64,000 nt of DNA from Caenorhabditis remanei. Its lineage: Eukaryota > Nematoda > Chromadorea > Rhabditida > Rhabditidae. The DNA is taken from NCBI RefSeq assembly GCF_010183535.1, contig NC_071332.1, forward strand, positions 6,324,001 to 6,388,000. The letters are read 5' to 3'. The position numbers and the translations under genes were made by a program. The notes under the pieces were generated by a model. The model ran no database searches. It saw only the letters and a list, made by a program, of their open reading frames with translations, and was not told the DNA's origin. How positions within the stretch are numbered: position 1 is the first letter of the stretch; every line of letters starts with the position of its first letter. Positions 1 through 14,200 of this stretch are shown piece after piece.

Positions 1-60
1 CCTTTTTAATTCATCAATTTTCTGTATTTTTCCAACTGTAAGCATTGAAAAAGTAGTATT

Positions 61-66
61 TTTCAG
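61..66 (+). promoter_or_regulatory. Putative 3' splice acceptor (trans-splice or 5' UTR) before kinesin light chain
   Basis: A T-rich tract ending in TTTTTCAG lies 10 bases before the ATG at 77. In nematodes such a site so close to the start usually marks spliced-leader addition or a 5' UTR intron. No mRNA evidence is available to choose between them. Confidence 0.4.
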
Positions 67-76
67 AAAAATAACA

Positions 77-1853
<1,777 letters not shown>

Positions 1854-2467
1854 TCTGATTCTGATTATTTCGTATCAATTGTGTTATTAGTCTCAACTGT
1901 AGAGCTTTCTGAAATGTTCTTTATACGCACAGTGTCTATCTATTTGTTCATAATTGTAACGGTTTTAATTGTATAATATGGCGGATATTCTGACAATTTC
2001 GATAAAGTTTTTATTTACTCGGGACCGTAAGTTACAGTTGATGAACTCTTGAGAAAGATTCGTTTGAATTACCGCCGAAAACTACTTTAACTACTGTACT
2101 AACCCTGCGCATCTAAATAACTTGTTTCTTAACTCTTCGTTTTTTGATGGCGCTGCCTCTAGCCGAAAAAGCACATGCAAATTTGATTATTCGTGGAAGT
2201 GGATTCAAATTTTCCACGATTCACTGTCTCTTTATCTTTTCCTCCTCGCCTTTTCATTCGTTTTGATCTTGATCTCGAGCGCTGGCGCCACAATGAGCGC
2301 ACTTTTTCCCTGTTTTGTAGGCCATCGCATGTCGTCTTGCATTCTTTTTTCGAATGATTTCTATCCGTTTCTCTCCCTTTTTCCGTTTCTTGCGCAATAT
2401 ATCCGTAATTTTTGTCTTTTTACTATCAAATTTCTATTATTTTTCAGGTTCTTGCACCAATACTAAT
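1854..2467 (+). other. Intergenic: klc 3' UTR and acly upstream region
   Basis: No supported coding sequence. The stretch is AT-rich, with polypyrimidine tracts toward the right end. A TTTTTCAG at 2440-2447, 20 bases before the acly ATG, is a probable trans-splice acceptor or 5' UTR intron end. The short open frames here lack codon bias and overlap the UTR. Confidence 0.5.
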
Positions 2468-5400
2468 ATGTCGGCGAAAGCAGTCAGCGAGCTCTCCGGA
2501 AAGGAAGTAAGAAAAACTAATAAAACAACTTCCAATAAATGTAATTAATCAATCAATTTACAGGTTCTCTACAAGTACTTCGAGTCGACCGGTATCGTCA
2601 GTGCCCCGCATGCGTTTCACGTGAAGGCCGGTGACAAATTCGCCGATGTCGCGGCCAAGTACGATTGGCTCGCTCATGACAACAAAGGAGTTGTTAAGCC
2701 AGACCAGCTCATCAAGAGACGTGGAAAGCTGGGTCTGGTCAAGATTGGAACACCGAGCGAGTTGGAAGCATGGTTCGAGAAGACGGCGAACACATATGTG
2801 AAGGTTGGACAGACCGAGGGAAGACTCCACACATTCATCGTTGAACCGTTCTGCGCGCACACCGACGATGAAGAGATGTACATCGCCATTTACAGTGAGC
2901 GATGCAGAGATGTCATCATGTTCTACGAGCAAGGAGGAGTCGATATTGGAGATGTCGAAGAGAAGGTTGGTTTTGCTTATATTTTTTTTGTACAATTTAC
3001 AATTTTCAGGCTCGCGCTGTCCACATCCCAGTCAAGCTCGATGACAGTGAGATGTCCATCACAGAAAGAGAACTTGATGTTCTTCTGGGACCATGTAAAG
3101 AGAAGGATGTCATCCGAAAGTTTGTGAAGAATCTGTATGAAGCTTACAAGACTCTTCATTTCACCTATTTGGAAATCAATCCATTCGTTCTCACCAATGG
3201 AAAGATTCACATTTTGGACTTGGCTGCGAAGCTTGATGAGACCGCCAACTTTTTGTGTTCTGATAAGTGGAGTAGCCGAACGGCTTCAGCACGGATTGCT
3301 CGCTCAATCGAGTTTCCTGCTCCATTCGGGCGTGACCTCACCACTGAAGAACAATACATCTCGGATATGGATGCGAAGACTGGAGCATCTCTCAAGTTAA
3401 CAATTCTCAATCGTCAAGGACGTGTATGGACGATGGTCGCTGGTGGAGGTGCTTCTGTTGTTTTCACAGACACTGTCTGTGATCTAGGAGGTGCTTCCGA
3501 GTTGGCCAACTACGGAGAGTATTCCGGTGATCCGTCGGAATCACAGACGTACGAATACGCAAAGACTATTCTCTCCGTTATGACTGAAGGGACTCCAAGA
3601 CCTGATGGAAAGGTTCTCATCATCGGTGGATCCATTGCAAACTTCACAAATGTTGCTAAGACTTTCGGAGGAATCGTTCGTGCCTTCGAAACGTTCATCG
3701 ATAAACTCAAGGAACACAAAGTTTCAATTTACGTGAGAAGAGGTGGACCCAACTACCAAGAAGGTCTTCGTCGTGTTAAAGATGCAGCTACGAAACTCGA
3801 AATTCCGATTTATGTCTTCGGACCAGAGACCCACATGACTGCTATCGTTGGAGCTGCTCTTGGATTGAAGCCAATGCCAACAGTTCCAACTGCCCCACAA
3901 ACGACTGGACAATTCCTTTTGAGTCCGGAAAGAAATGTAAGACTAAAGTTTTAGAACAAATAAGTTTTATTGATTTACTGATTTCAGACCGCCGGAACAG
4001 AGCGTCCACCTGCTTCTCCAGCTTCAACAACTCAACATGTCGAGCATCCACTCACTAGAAGACATCCTCTATACCAAAGCTTGTTTGAGAACGACACGAA
4101 AGCTGTCATCTGGGGACAGCAACACAAAGCTATTCAAGGAATGCTTGACTTCGATTACGTGTGCCGAAGACATTCTCCATCAGTCGTTGCTTCGACATAT
4201 CCTTTCACTGGTGACAACAAGCAGAAGTTCTATTTCGGACAGAAGGAGATTCTCATCCCTGCTTACAAATCGATGGCCAAAGCATTCGCTAGTCACCCAG
4301 ATGCCACTGTTATGGTCACTTTCGCTTCGATGAGATCAGTTTTCGAAACCGTGCTTGAAGCTTTGCAGTTCCCTCAAATCAAGGTGATTGCTATTATCGC
4401 TGAAGGAGTTCCTGAGAACCAAACAAGAAAGTTGCTCAAGGTTGCTGAAGACAAGGGAGTCACTCTTATCGGACCTGCCACTGTTGGTGGAATCAAGCCG
4501 GGATGCTTCAAAATCGGAAACACCGGAGGAATGATGGATAATATCCTTGCATCGAAACTCTACCGTCCAGGAAGTGTTGCCTACGTTTCTCGATCCGGAG
4601 GAATGTCCAATGAGTTGAACAACATCATCTCACAAAACACCAACGGTGTATACGAAGGAATTGCCATCGGAGGAGATCGTTACCCAGGAAGCACTTACAC
4701 TGATCACGTTTTGAGATATCAACATGATGATCGAGTCAAGATGATTGTTCTCTTAGGAGAAGTTGGTGGCGTTGAAGAATATCGAATTGTGGAGCTTCTG
4801 AAGGCCAAGAAGATCACGAAGCCACTCATCGCTTGGTGTATCGGAACATGTGCTGATCACATCACTTCAGAAGTCCAATTTGGTCATGCTGGAGCCTCTG
4901 CCAATGGACAAGGAGAGACTGCTGCATGCAAAAACACTGCACTTCGTGTCGCCGGTGCTTTGGTCCCCGATTCATTCGACGATCTTGGAAATAAGATTCG
5001 TCAAACATATGAGGAGCTTCTTCGACTTCAGATTATCGTTCCACAACCGGAGGTGCCACCTCCAGCGGTTCCAATGGATTACGCATGGGCTCGTGAACTC
5101 GGATTGATCCGAAAGCCAGCATCATTCATGACATCAATCTGTGATGAACGCGGAGAAGAGCTCAACTACGCCGGAGTTCCAATCACGAAGGTTCTTGAGT
5201 CGGACATGGGAATTGGTGGAGTTCTTGGATTGCTTTGGTTCCAGGTATATTCTTTGCTTTGTCTTCGAAACTTATTTAAATTTTTCAGAAACGACTTCCT
5301 CCACACGCCAACAAGTTCATAGAAATCTGTCTGATGCTCACTGCTGATCACGGACCAGCCGTCTCAGGAGCACACAACACAATCGTTTGCGCTCGTGCTG

Positions 5401-6011
5401 GAAAAGATCTGATCTCTTCTCTCACTTCGGGACTTCTTACGATTGGAGATCGTTTCGGAGGAGCTTTGGATGGAGCTGCTCGTCAATTCTCAGAAGCATT
5501 CGATCAAGGATGGTCTCCGATGCAATTCGTTGGAGAGATGCGTAAACGCGGAACACACATTATGGGAATCGGGCATCGTGTTAAGAGCGTGAGTTTATAA
5601 GATGAGAGGAATTCAGAGAAAGTATTAATATTTCAGATCAACAATCCAGACAAGCGCGTCGAAATCCTAAAGCGATTCGCATTGAATAAGAAGGAGTTTG
5701 CTCAGGAGACACCATTGCTCGACTATGCTCTCGAGGTAGAGAAAATCACGACGGCAAAGAAGCCGAACCTCATTCTGAATGTCGATGGAGCCATCGCGAT
5801 CATCTTCGTGGATATTCTTCGCAACAGTGGAATGTTCACCACTGCTGAGGCGCAAGAGGTCATCGAGATAGGTGCACTCAACGGAATGTTCGTGCTCGGG
5901 CGCTCGATTGGATTCATTGGTCACTACTTGGATCAATCTCGTCTCAAGCAAGGCCTCTACCGTCATCCATGGGACGACATTTCTTACATTATGCCAGAGA
6001 GAAACTTGTAA
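2468..6011 (+). CDS. acly: ATP-citrate lyase (six exons)
   Basis: Cytosolic enzyme that cleaves citrate with CoA and ATP to acetyl-CoA and oxaloacetate, feeding lipid synthesis. Exons with clean GT-AG borders and preserved phase are 2468-2506, 2564-2965, 3010-3936, 3988-5244, 5289-5588 and 5637-6011, giving 1099 residues, close to the usual roughly 1100 of animal enzymes. The N-terminal half is the ATP-grasp/citrate-binding part ([20 protein letters not shown]). The middle has the CoA-ligase Rossmann region with the glycine-rich [11 protein letters not shown] and the catalytic-histidine loop FGHAGA with His at about residue 756. The C-terminal about 270 residues are the citrate-synthase-like domain ([37 protein letters not shown]). 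The linker between the two halves is Pro/Ser/Thr-rich. No defect is seen. Caenorhabditis carries two paralogues and the window does not tell which this is. Confidence 0.97.
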
Positions 6012-6962
6012 ATTTGATCATCATTTTCCCCACTCACCATTTTTTTATAGCACCCCCAAGATTGCCAAATCTAGAAAAGAACTGTACAATGAATTATTTT
6101 GATTCAGTAAAACGCTTTTGTATTCTAATTCGGGAAAGAAATCGCATAAGAAAATGCGGGAAAATAATAGAAAACGTTTAGAAGGATTGTGGGTGACAGA
6201 TGTTGTGCAACAATAATGATCGGAAGAAGATGGCAGTCAGTCAGTGAAGCGAGAAAAGAGAAAGCTGCCAAAATGGACTGTGTGACATCTGTCAAGCCAT
6301 TTTATTGCCAACCCTCTAATTAACGGATTTCTGACGGGAGAGTGGTGCAGATGGAAAGCGATTCGGGTTGATGATTGCGTAAGAAAATCAGTGGTGAAGA
6401 AGAAAAAGAGAAGAGTATCTATCCAAAAGAAGCGAATGGAAAAGGGACCGAATCGATTTTAAGAATGCATTTATTTGAGGGCAAAAAGAAGTGAAGGTTC
6501 CGTCATAATCTTCATGTTCTCTTTCATTCTCGTCTCCATGGTGACCCGCTCATAAATTCTGAAGAGTCAGCTCTGCTCCACTCAGGAATTGTTAATTAGA
6601 TGCCCTTTTAGAAAGAGTTGCATCGTTTCCTTTTTCAGATTGAACTGTTTGTGTCTGGTATCAAAAGATGTAAAATAACTTTAATATACTAAGCGCCTCT
6701 TCTTGAAAGGATTATATTTACATTCCTATCTCTTCAGATACCATTTCAGCTTTTTTCAGAGTTTTATTTGGGACACTTACCACAAAGAGGGAGAGAGAAC
6801 AATTGACTGGTACACTCTCATCACTCATTGTGCTCTACGGACGTCTCCGATATTTAATTGCATGAGCTCATTCCTAGCCTTAATTAGAATGATTGAGTTT
6901 TTTTCTTGATAAAGGAAGAAAATCATGAGTACATTTGCATTTACAGATAATTTTCAGAGTTT
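6012..6962. other. Intergenic region downstream of acly
   Basis: About 950 bases with no exon chain, RNA gene or repeat that I can support. It includes the acly 3' UTR and purine-rich stretches. Short open frames (for example 6703-6909) have no family resemblance. The repeat complex begins at its right edge. Confidence 0.5.
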
Positions 6963-7328
6963 CTTTTCATAGTTTAGGAATGTGCACTAAATTGGCTCAC
7001 ACTTACAGTAAGTTTAATGAAATTACAGTACTTCTCTTTGCGTGTTCTGCTTAATTATTGAAATAAACTGTTTTCAAAGAATATTGTTACATCTGTTGAC
7101 GAGAAGTGTATAAGAAAATGAAAAAAAGTGCACGGAAAATAATAGATTTGTCTCTAGAAATTTACTGTTCTCGAGTAACGCGTCACGTCGTTGAAGCTTA
7201 CGAGAGTTTAATGAAAAGTTGAAATATGATCCATCATCAACTCATTGTCTTGAATTTATCGAGCTCATTGAAATTATTGTATTCTGTTATTCTATTTGAA
7301 TGCTTGTATGGTTTTCAATAAAGATTTT
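6963..7328 (+). repeat. Diverged copy of the RTE 5' flanking segment
   Basis: This segment aligns with 21424-21788 (and the copies at about 33222 and 49433) and, in reverse complement, with 10882-11250. Several substitutions cluster in the first 250 bases, whereas the adjoining 7330-9777 is almost identical to the other blocks. Upstream of 6963 the sequence is unique; in the other copies a complete minus-strand RTE element is joined here. It is either an old RTE 5' UTR remnant or the pre-insertion locus. Confidence 0.55.
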
Positions 7329-8432
7329 CGTTCGGATTTGTTCTTTATTTTTCAACCAAAGAGAACATTGTGGATGTGTCGTAACTTCTGGTATAGCTCA
7401 CATTCAGATTTCACATTGCTCTAGAAATGACAATATACATTCCCAAAAGTTTATAGTTTATCGCATTACTACTCTTTCCGAAATGAAAAAAAGATTATTT
7501 TGAGATCATGAAGATTATATTCTAAACAACTGACACTGTGAGACTCAGTTTGAAGCAATTGTTCTCTTGAGCTCAAATAGATAAAAGACAAAAGTCGGAA
7601 TAATATACAACACACCTACTTTTTCAGATTCTCATCTCAATAAGAGCAATTGCAGTTGAAGCATTCCAACTGTTTGACCTTTTTCCATTCGTATAAAAGC
7701 AGCATAATATCCACTACAGAATTCTATAGATTTTTTATATCTTCTATGATCTCGGTCTGGAATATATTGGACCAATATGACATATGGCTCCGAACTCACC
7801 AAAAAGAAAAACAAGTTCTTGAGGTGATTTTTTAAGATGCGAATAAGACAATTTAGAGGAAAATGATTTAGATAATCTGAAGTGTCGAAAAAGCAAAAGA
7901 TTCAAAAGGACAACTTTAAAGATTATTGAGCGCAATGTTTGTTTTTCTGTTATTATTCTGAGATTTCTGGAACTCTCAAAATCTGAACATGCACGAATCT
8001 TGTTATGAGGAGTTTCAGATGTTTCAGATGTGATAAGACTGGTATCATCTGTTTTCCACTCTACAATCACAGATTAGCACCTCAATGAATTCAAACACAA
8101 CTTGGTTGAATCAGAAATTTGGATGATCCTTTTCAAGAACTAAAATTATTAAATGTTTCATTTTTTGAGAGGAAAACAAAAGCATACTTTATTTCAGAAG
8201 CTTATGATGATCAACATGAATCATAACTCTCAGTTAAAAACCATTCAGAATCAAAATATCAACATCTTCGGAACCCGTTAGCCTTTAAAAAGCACATATT
8301 CCAAGTGTACCAATATCTAAAATGGGAAATCAATTAACGAGAGAAGCTTCAACTTTTCAACAAGATTTTTTGATTAAAAGGAACACTGGAAAGATTTAGC
8401 GGTGAAGAAGAGTCGGCGCGAACACCAGAAAG
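7329..8432. repeat. Non-coding part of duplicated block, copy A
   Basis: Nearly identical to 21789-22892, 33586-34690 and 49798-50901 (a handful of substitutions and one 1-base indel). No convincing gene. A minus-strand open frame at 7632-7814 has a protein-like composition but no supporting splice partners. This is presumably the upstream region of the membrane-protein gene that follows. Confidence 0.6.
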
Positions 8433-9737
8433 ATGATAATTTCAATTCAAAAAAGTGGGAACTCCGGTAAGTCCAAAATTAACTAAATAATCATTTTTTA
8501 GTAGAATTTGATAATTTTCGATATTTCAAAAATTTTGGTGATTTCAGATGGAATTGCCGGTTGTCAACCCGAGTATCAACACACCAGAAAAAAAAGAAAT
8601 TTTGGAAGGATCGAATCTTGCCGAGGATCCAAAAATCGCTCGAAGTCGCTAAAAATATTTTCGTCGGGAACCTAGTCTTCATCTTCGCTGTTCTCACCAT
8701 CTACATGGTTCTGGTGTTGGAAGCGTACAGAGAGAATCAGAGCTACATTGGAGCATCGGAAAAGATTGAGGAAACGAAGAAGTGAGTTATCATTCGAAAC
8801 ACTTATTGTTGCTTACGAACTTATTCAGATCATTTGGATATTCTACCTATTATGGTCTGGTGTTCGGGGTGGTTCTGGAAGTCATAAGGGTAATTTTGTT
8901 TTCATTTTCTTACTATTACTTTTCCATCTATGAGCATGATCAATCTATTTTTGATCGGAACAAGCTGAACTTTGGAGTGTATACAGAAAGATATCCATGT
9001 TTTCTATTGCGATGTTAGTTCAGTGGTAACGGGGGGCAATGAAGAAGAGAGGTTGCTGGTTCGACTCCCGCCTACTTCTCAATTTTTTCTATCAAAATTT
9101 CGAGAATTCTACCCCATTTTTCTAGAATAAATCTTTTTTCGGGAAAGTATCACATTAACACTTGAACATTATTGTTAAGAAAAAGGAATTATGTCTTTCA
9201 GGTTCCATTACTCAACTTTATTTTCAGAATTCTCTTCGCCACTTCAAGAAGCCCCCAATGCCATTCTACGTCCCAACAATTGGATCCGTTATGTCTCTGG
9301 TACTAAGTATTGTTACTGTAATAGTTGGAAACGTGGATGACGCAGACTGGTTCAAACAAATCGCCATCGGATTCATTTACGGTAGGTAAAGTCTTCCAAA
9401 CACACAGAAAAGAAGAATTTTCAGGAAAGACGATTGAGGTGACACTGTCTCGCTACACCATCTGGAATGGCTCTGCACAGGCTATTGGAGCATACATTGC
9501 ACTGCATTTCGCCGTCCGAATGGCAATGATCATCGAAAACGCTGGATTTGCAAACAGTGTGCAATTGATTCGGATTACGAGATACACGATGACTGCTATT
9601 GCTCTTTTCTGCGGATATCAGTTGGTTCGTACTCATCCTAACACTAGAGAAAACACGTGATTGCTTTTCAGGCAGCAGAATCGGAAAAGTTGCAACGAGA
9701 GGTGTTTGTAAAAGAAGATCAACGACACCGAGAATAG
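8433..9737 (+). pseudogene. Multi-pass membrane protein gene, copy A (homopolymer frameshift)
   Basis: Same six-exon gene as at 22893-24198. Exons here are 8433-8466, 8548-8781, 8829-8889, 9228-9381, 9425-9624 and 9672-9737. Exon 2 has a run of eight A where the other three copies have nine, so the frame entering the lysine-rich stretch and first membrane segment is broken. Everything else, including splice sites, is kept. It may be a recent pseudogene or a one-base consensus error. The 86-bp satellite starts 40 bases after the stop codon. Confidence 0.5.
9009..9080 (+). other. tRNA-like sequence (A-box/B-box remnant) in intron 3
   Basis: Contains TTAGTTCAGTGGTA (A-box-like) and, 38 bases on, GGTTCGACTCC (B-box-like) with an imperfect T stem. 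The acceptor ends do not pair and the anticodon arm is not credible, so this is at most a tRNA-derived relic. Copies occur at about 23470, 35268 and 51479; the last differs by one T-to-C change. Confidence 0.3.
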
Positions 9738-9777
9738 AGAAGTCAGACCAGTGGACGAGGAAAACGGAGTGGAAATT

Positions 9778-10881
9778 CCCCTCATTTTGTCCCCTTTTTC
9801 CCCCGTATTTTTAGAGGTCCCAGCATCATGCTGGGGTGGTTCCTCTCTCTTTTTTCTTCTTTTTTTCTTATTTTGTCCCCTTTTTCCCCCGTATTTTTAG
9901 AGGTCCCAGCATCATGCTGGGGTGGTTCCTCTCTCTTTTTTCTTCTTTTTTTCTTATTTTTTCCCCTTTTTCCCCCGTATTTTTAGAGGTCCCAGCATCA
10001 TGCTGGGGTGGTTCCTCTCCCTTTTTTCTTCTTTTTTTCTTATTTTGTCCCCTTTTTCCCCCGTATTTTTAGAGGTCCCAGCATCATGCTGGGGTGGTTC
10101 CTCTCCCTTTTTTCTTCTTTTTTTTCTTATTTTGTCCCCTTTTTCCCCCGTATTTTTAGAGGTCCCAGCATCATGCTGGGGTGGTTCCTCTCTCTTTTTT
10201 CTTCTTTTTTTTCTTATTTTGTCCCCTTTTTCCCCCGTATTTTTAGAGGTCCCAGCATCATGCTGGGGTGGTTCCTCTCTCTTTTTTCTTCTTTTTTTCT
10301 TATTTTTTCCCCTTTTTCCCCCGTATTTTTAGAGGTCCCAGCATCATGCTGGGGTGGTTCCTCTCCCTTTTTTCTTCTTTTTTTTCTTATTTTGTCCCCT
10401 TTTTCCCCCGTATTTTTAGAGGTCCCAGCATCATGCTGGGGTGGTTCCTCTCTCTTTTTTCTTCTTTTTTTCTTATTTTTTCCCCTTTTTCCCCCGTATT
10501 TTTAGAGGTCCCAGCATCATGCTGGGGTGGTTCCTCTCTCTTTTTTCTTCTTTTTTTTCTTATTTTGTCCCCTTTTTCCCCCGTATTTTTAGAGGTCCCA
10601 GCATCATGCTGGGGTGGTTCCTCTCCCTTTTTTCTTCTTTTTTTTCTTATTTTGTCCCCTTTTTCCCCCGTATTTTTAGAGGTCCCAGCATCATGCTGGG
10701 GTGGTTCCTCTCCCTTTTTTCTTCTTTTTTTCTTATTTTGTCCCCTTTTTCCCCCGTATTTTTAGAGGTCCCAGCATCATGCTGGGGTGGTTCCTCTCTC
10801 TTTTTTCTTCTTTTTTTCTTATTTTGTCCCCTTTTTCCCCCGTATTTTTAGAGGTCCCAGCATCATGCTGGGGTGGTTCCT
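9778..10881 (+). repeat. 86-bp satellite array, about 13 units
   Basis: Head-to-tail units of 86-87 bp. Each has a near-perfect palindrome CCCAGCATCATGCTGGG followed by pyrimidine tracts. Units differ at a few diagnostic sites (TCTCTCTTT or TCTCCCTTT; ATTTTGTCC or ATTTTTTCC; seven or eight T). The open frames reading through it (Phe/Pro/Ser-rich) come from the repeat period and are not genes. Shorter arrays follow the other block copies, and an inverted one lies at 56697-57063. Confidence 0.95.
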
Positions 10882-11223
10882 AAAATCTTTATTGAAAACC
10901 ATACAAGCATTCAAATAGAATAACAGAATACAATAATTTCAATGAGCTCGATAAATTCAAGACAATGAGTTGGTGATGGATCATATTTCAACTTTTCATT
11001 AAACTCTCGTAAGCTTCAACGACGTGACGCGTTACTCGAGAACGGTAAATTTCTAGAGACAAATCTATTATTTTCCGTGCACTTTTTTTCATTTTCTTAT
11101 ACACTTTTCGTCAACAGATGTAACAATATTCTTTGAAAACAGTTTATTTCAATAATCAAGCAGAAAAAGCAAACGAAAGTACTGTAATTTCAGTGAACTT
11201 ACTGTAAGTGTGAGCCAATTTAG

Positions 11224-14200
11224 TGCACATTCTTAAATTATGAAAAGAATGTCTACCACTCAAAAAGGACAAAGTTAACCCGGCCAAAAACCAGAAAAAC
11301 CGATCTAAGAATATGCACTTTTAACTGCAGGTCTGTCGCCACAGACAACAGACTTGCAGAACTACTCGAAGAGACAAATCGCATTAAATACGACATTATT
11401 GGTCTCTCAGAAACAAAAAGATCCGCAGAAGTGCATATGACAAATCGGGACGGAACCGGCGTAATACTTGGAAAACGCAACGACTCTTCTGTATCTGGCG
11501 GTGTAGGATTTATAATTAATAAATCCCTTATGCCAAAAATAAAAGAGATAAAGATAGTGAGTCATCGTATCGGATACATTACACTGCAAGTGAACAAGAA
11601 TCAGTGCACTATCATACAAGGCTATGCACCCACCGCTGATTACGAAGAAGAAGAACATTCAAATTTCTACGAAAATCTAGAAGACGTGTACAAGTCATGC
11701 AAGAGTAGATATAAAATGGTCATAGGAGACTTTAATGCCAGAATCGGTGAAAGCATACTTGTCAAATCACGGGCCGGCCCGCGGGCCGGCCCGGGCCGGC
11801 CCGTTTGAGCCCGGCCCGGGCCGGGCCGGGCCGGGCCGGGCCGGGCCCGCTGAAAATTTCAGGGCCCGGGCCGGCCCGCAGGGCCCGCAGCAAAAAATTA
11901 TTTTTGAAAAATAGAATTAAAAGTCTTGGAAATTAAATATTTTCTTCGGTTTATACTAAATCGAGGTCGGGGGATTCGATAAGACTACTTTCAGGAGCCT
12001 CCAGCAAGTTCTTGATCCTGATTCTGATCATCGGCTGATTATCACAGAGACTTTGAGAGGCTCAAAGTTTATAGTGACAAAATAACTTATTCTGACAATT
12101 TCCGTTTTCACTTGTTGTCTTTTTATAATTTCTAATCAATAATATGTTTGCCATGAAGTAGTAAACGAAAAAACAATGGGAAAACGACGAACATTTTTTT
12201 TTTCAATATTTTGACGGGCCGAACGGGCCGGGCCGGGCCGGGCCGGAAGATTTTTTTAGCGGGCCCGGCCCGGCCCGTGACAAGTATGGGTGAAAGGAAA
12301 GGAAACGAAGTATTCATTGGCCCACACTCCATGGAAAAGAGAAACGACAGTGGAGAGAGACTTGCCACGTTCTGCGAGGTCAACAGAGTATTCCACACGA
12401 ACTCACAGTTCATAAAGCCGACTCACCGACGATGGACCTACATCAGTCCCGATAAACAACACAGACACGAGTTGGATCACATTCTTGCAAACGGAAAATA
12501 CATCACCGACGTCTCTGTTGTTCCTTCATTCACAAACGGCAGCGATCACCGTATGCTACGAGCAAAAATCCACATAAACGCAAAGCAGGCGAAGTACGAG
12601 CAAGTGAAGAGAAGGAAGCCGCCTAGAAGAGTCCTAGACCCGACAGCAGCGTTGCTCGCAACAGAAACTCTTGACTCTTGTGAAGATCAAGATATCGATA
12701 AGGAGTACGATACCCTTATACACGTTCTGAAGAACGCGCAAGACGCTGCTGTGACAATGCCAAATAATCATTCTAGAAATAGACTGACGGACAATACAAG
12801 ACTATTACTGACAAAGAGAAGATGCACTAATAGATCAGACCCCAATTTCAAGACCCTGTCCAAAGAATGTAGGCAAGCAGTGAAGAAAGATCATGAAAAT
12901 TTCACGAAAGATAGACTTCTGAATGCTGCAAACCAGAAAAGGAGTCTGAAGAAGGTTGCAAGGGACATCAACGAATACCAATCATACATTCCATGTTTGA
13001 TATCAGGAGAGACGGGAGAAAAACTCACTTCTCGAGAAAAAATGGAAATCGAAGTAAGACGATTCTACGCAAACCTGTTTGCAACCAAAAAGCCGAGCGC
13101 TACAACCACTCTCCCTCAACAAACAGAAGAATTACCTCCATTCCTTCCAGAAGAAATCCAACACTCCCTGAACTCATTCCAAAACGGTAAAGCGGCGGGA
13201 GAAGACAAGATATCAGCAGACTTCCTGAAAAGCTGTCACTTCACCGTTCACAAACTCCTAGCGAAAAAGTTCTCGCGCTACCTGAAAGAAGGAAAAGTTC
13301 CAACAAAGTGGAAATCGTCAAAAACGACTCTAATATTCAAGAAAGGAGACAAAGAAAATCTAGAAAATTATCGTCCGATCTGCCTGCTTCCCGTACTATA
13401 TAAAGCTTTCACGAAATGTATTCTGAATAGAATCCGGAATTCATTGGAAGAAGCACAACCGGTCGAACAAGCAGGATTCAGAAGATCCTTCTCGACGATT
13501 GACCACATCCATTCAGTGCAACGACTGCTGGAAGTAGGTCGAGAATACCAAATACCAATCACAATGATATTTATCGACTTCAAGAAGGCATTCGACACGA
13601 TTGAACCTGCCGCTCTATGGGAAAGCCTGAAGACTCAAGGGATAGACTCTGGATACATAAAACTCCTAAAAGAGTGTTACAACGATTGCTCCACCACAAT
13701 CATACCATTCTATAACCCAGTCAATATCCCCATTACCAGAGGTGTCAGACAAGGTGACCCCATCTCACCAAACTTGTTTTCTGCTTGTCTCGAAACGGCC
13801 TTTAGTCGAATGTCATGGCCACATATAAAAGAAGACAAAGATGACTATGATAACTCCCCTGGTATCAGAATTAACGGCAGAAACCTAACACATCTACGAT
13901 TCGCCGACGATATCATTCTCATCTCGAAAACTCCACAAATAGCGGAAAAAATGCTACAAGAGCTGGTAAACAGTTGTGAAACAGTCGGTCTGGAAATAAA
14001 CGCGAATAAAACAAAAGTGCTGAGGAACAAATTTGCGTCAAGTCACCAAATAAATATCAGAAAAAACAACACCATGACTGCAATTGAAGATGTTGAGGAA
14101 TACGTATACTTGGGAAGACTGCTCAATACAAAAAACGATCTAGAGCCAGAAATTCACAGAAGACGACGATCAGCATGGGCGGCACTCAACAACATCAAAA

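Noticed and set aside
7632..8070. Minus-strand frames in the duplicated block (for example 7632-7814 and 7744-8070)
   Set aside because: Protein-like composition in part, but no splice partners in phase, no family resemblance, and mutually overlapping frames.
9778..10881. CRISPR-like array
   Set aside because: Units are nearly identical throughout with no unique spacers, and the genome is eukaryotic.
9836..10883. Long Phe/Pro/Ser-rich open frames across the satellite
   Set aside because: They arise because unit lengths of 86-87 bp keep rotating frames open. The sequence is a non-coding tandem repeat and the reverse strand shows the same effect.
12211..12296. Start of an 827-residue protein at 12211
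   Set aside because: The first about 28 codons are the GC-rich end of the inserted MITE; the ORF is only the tail of the interrupted RTE gene.
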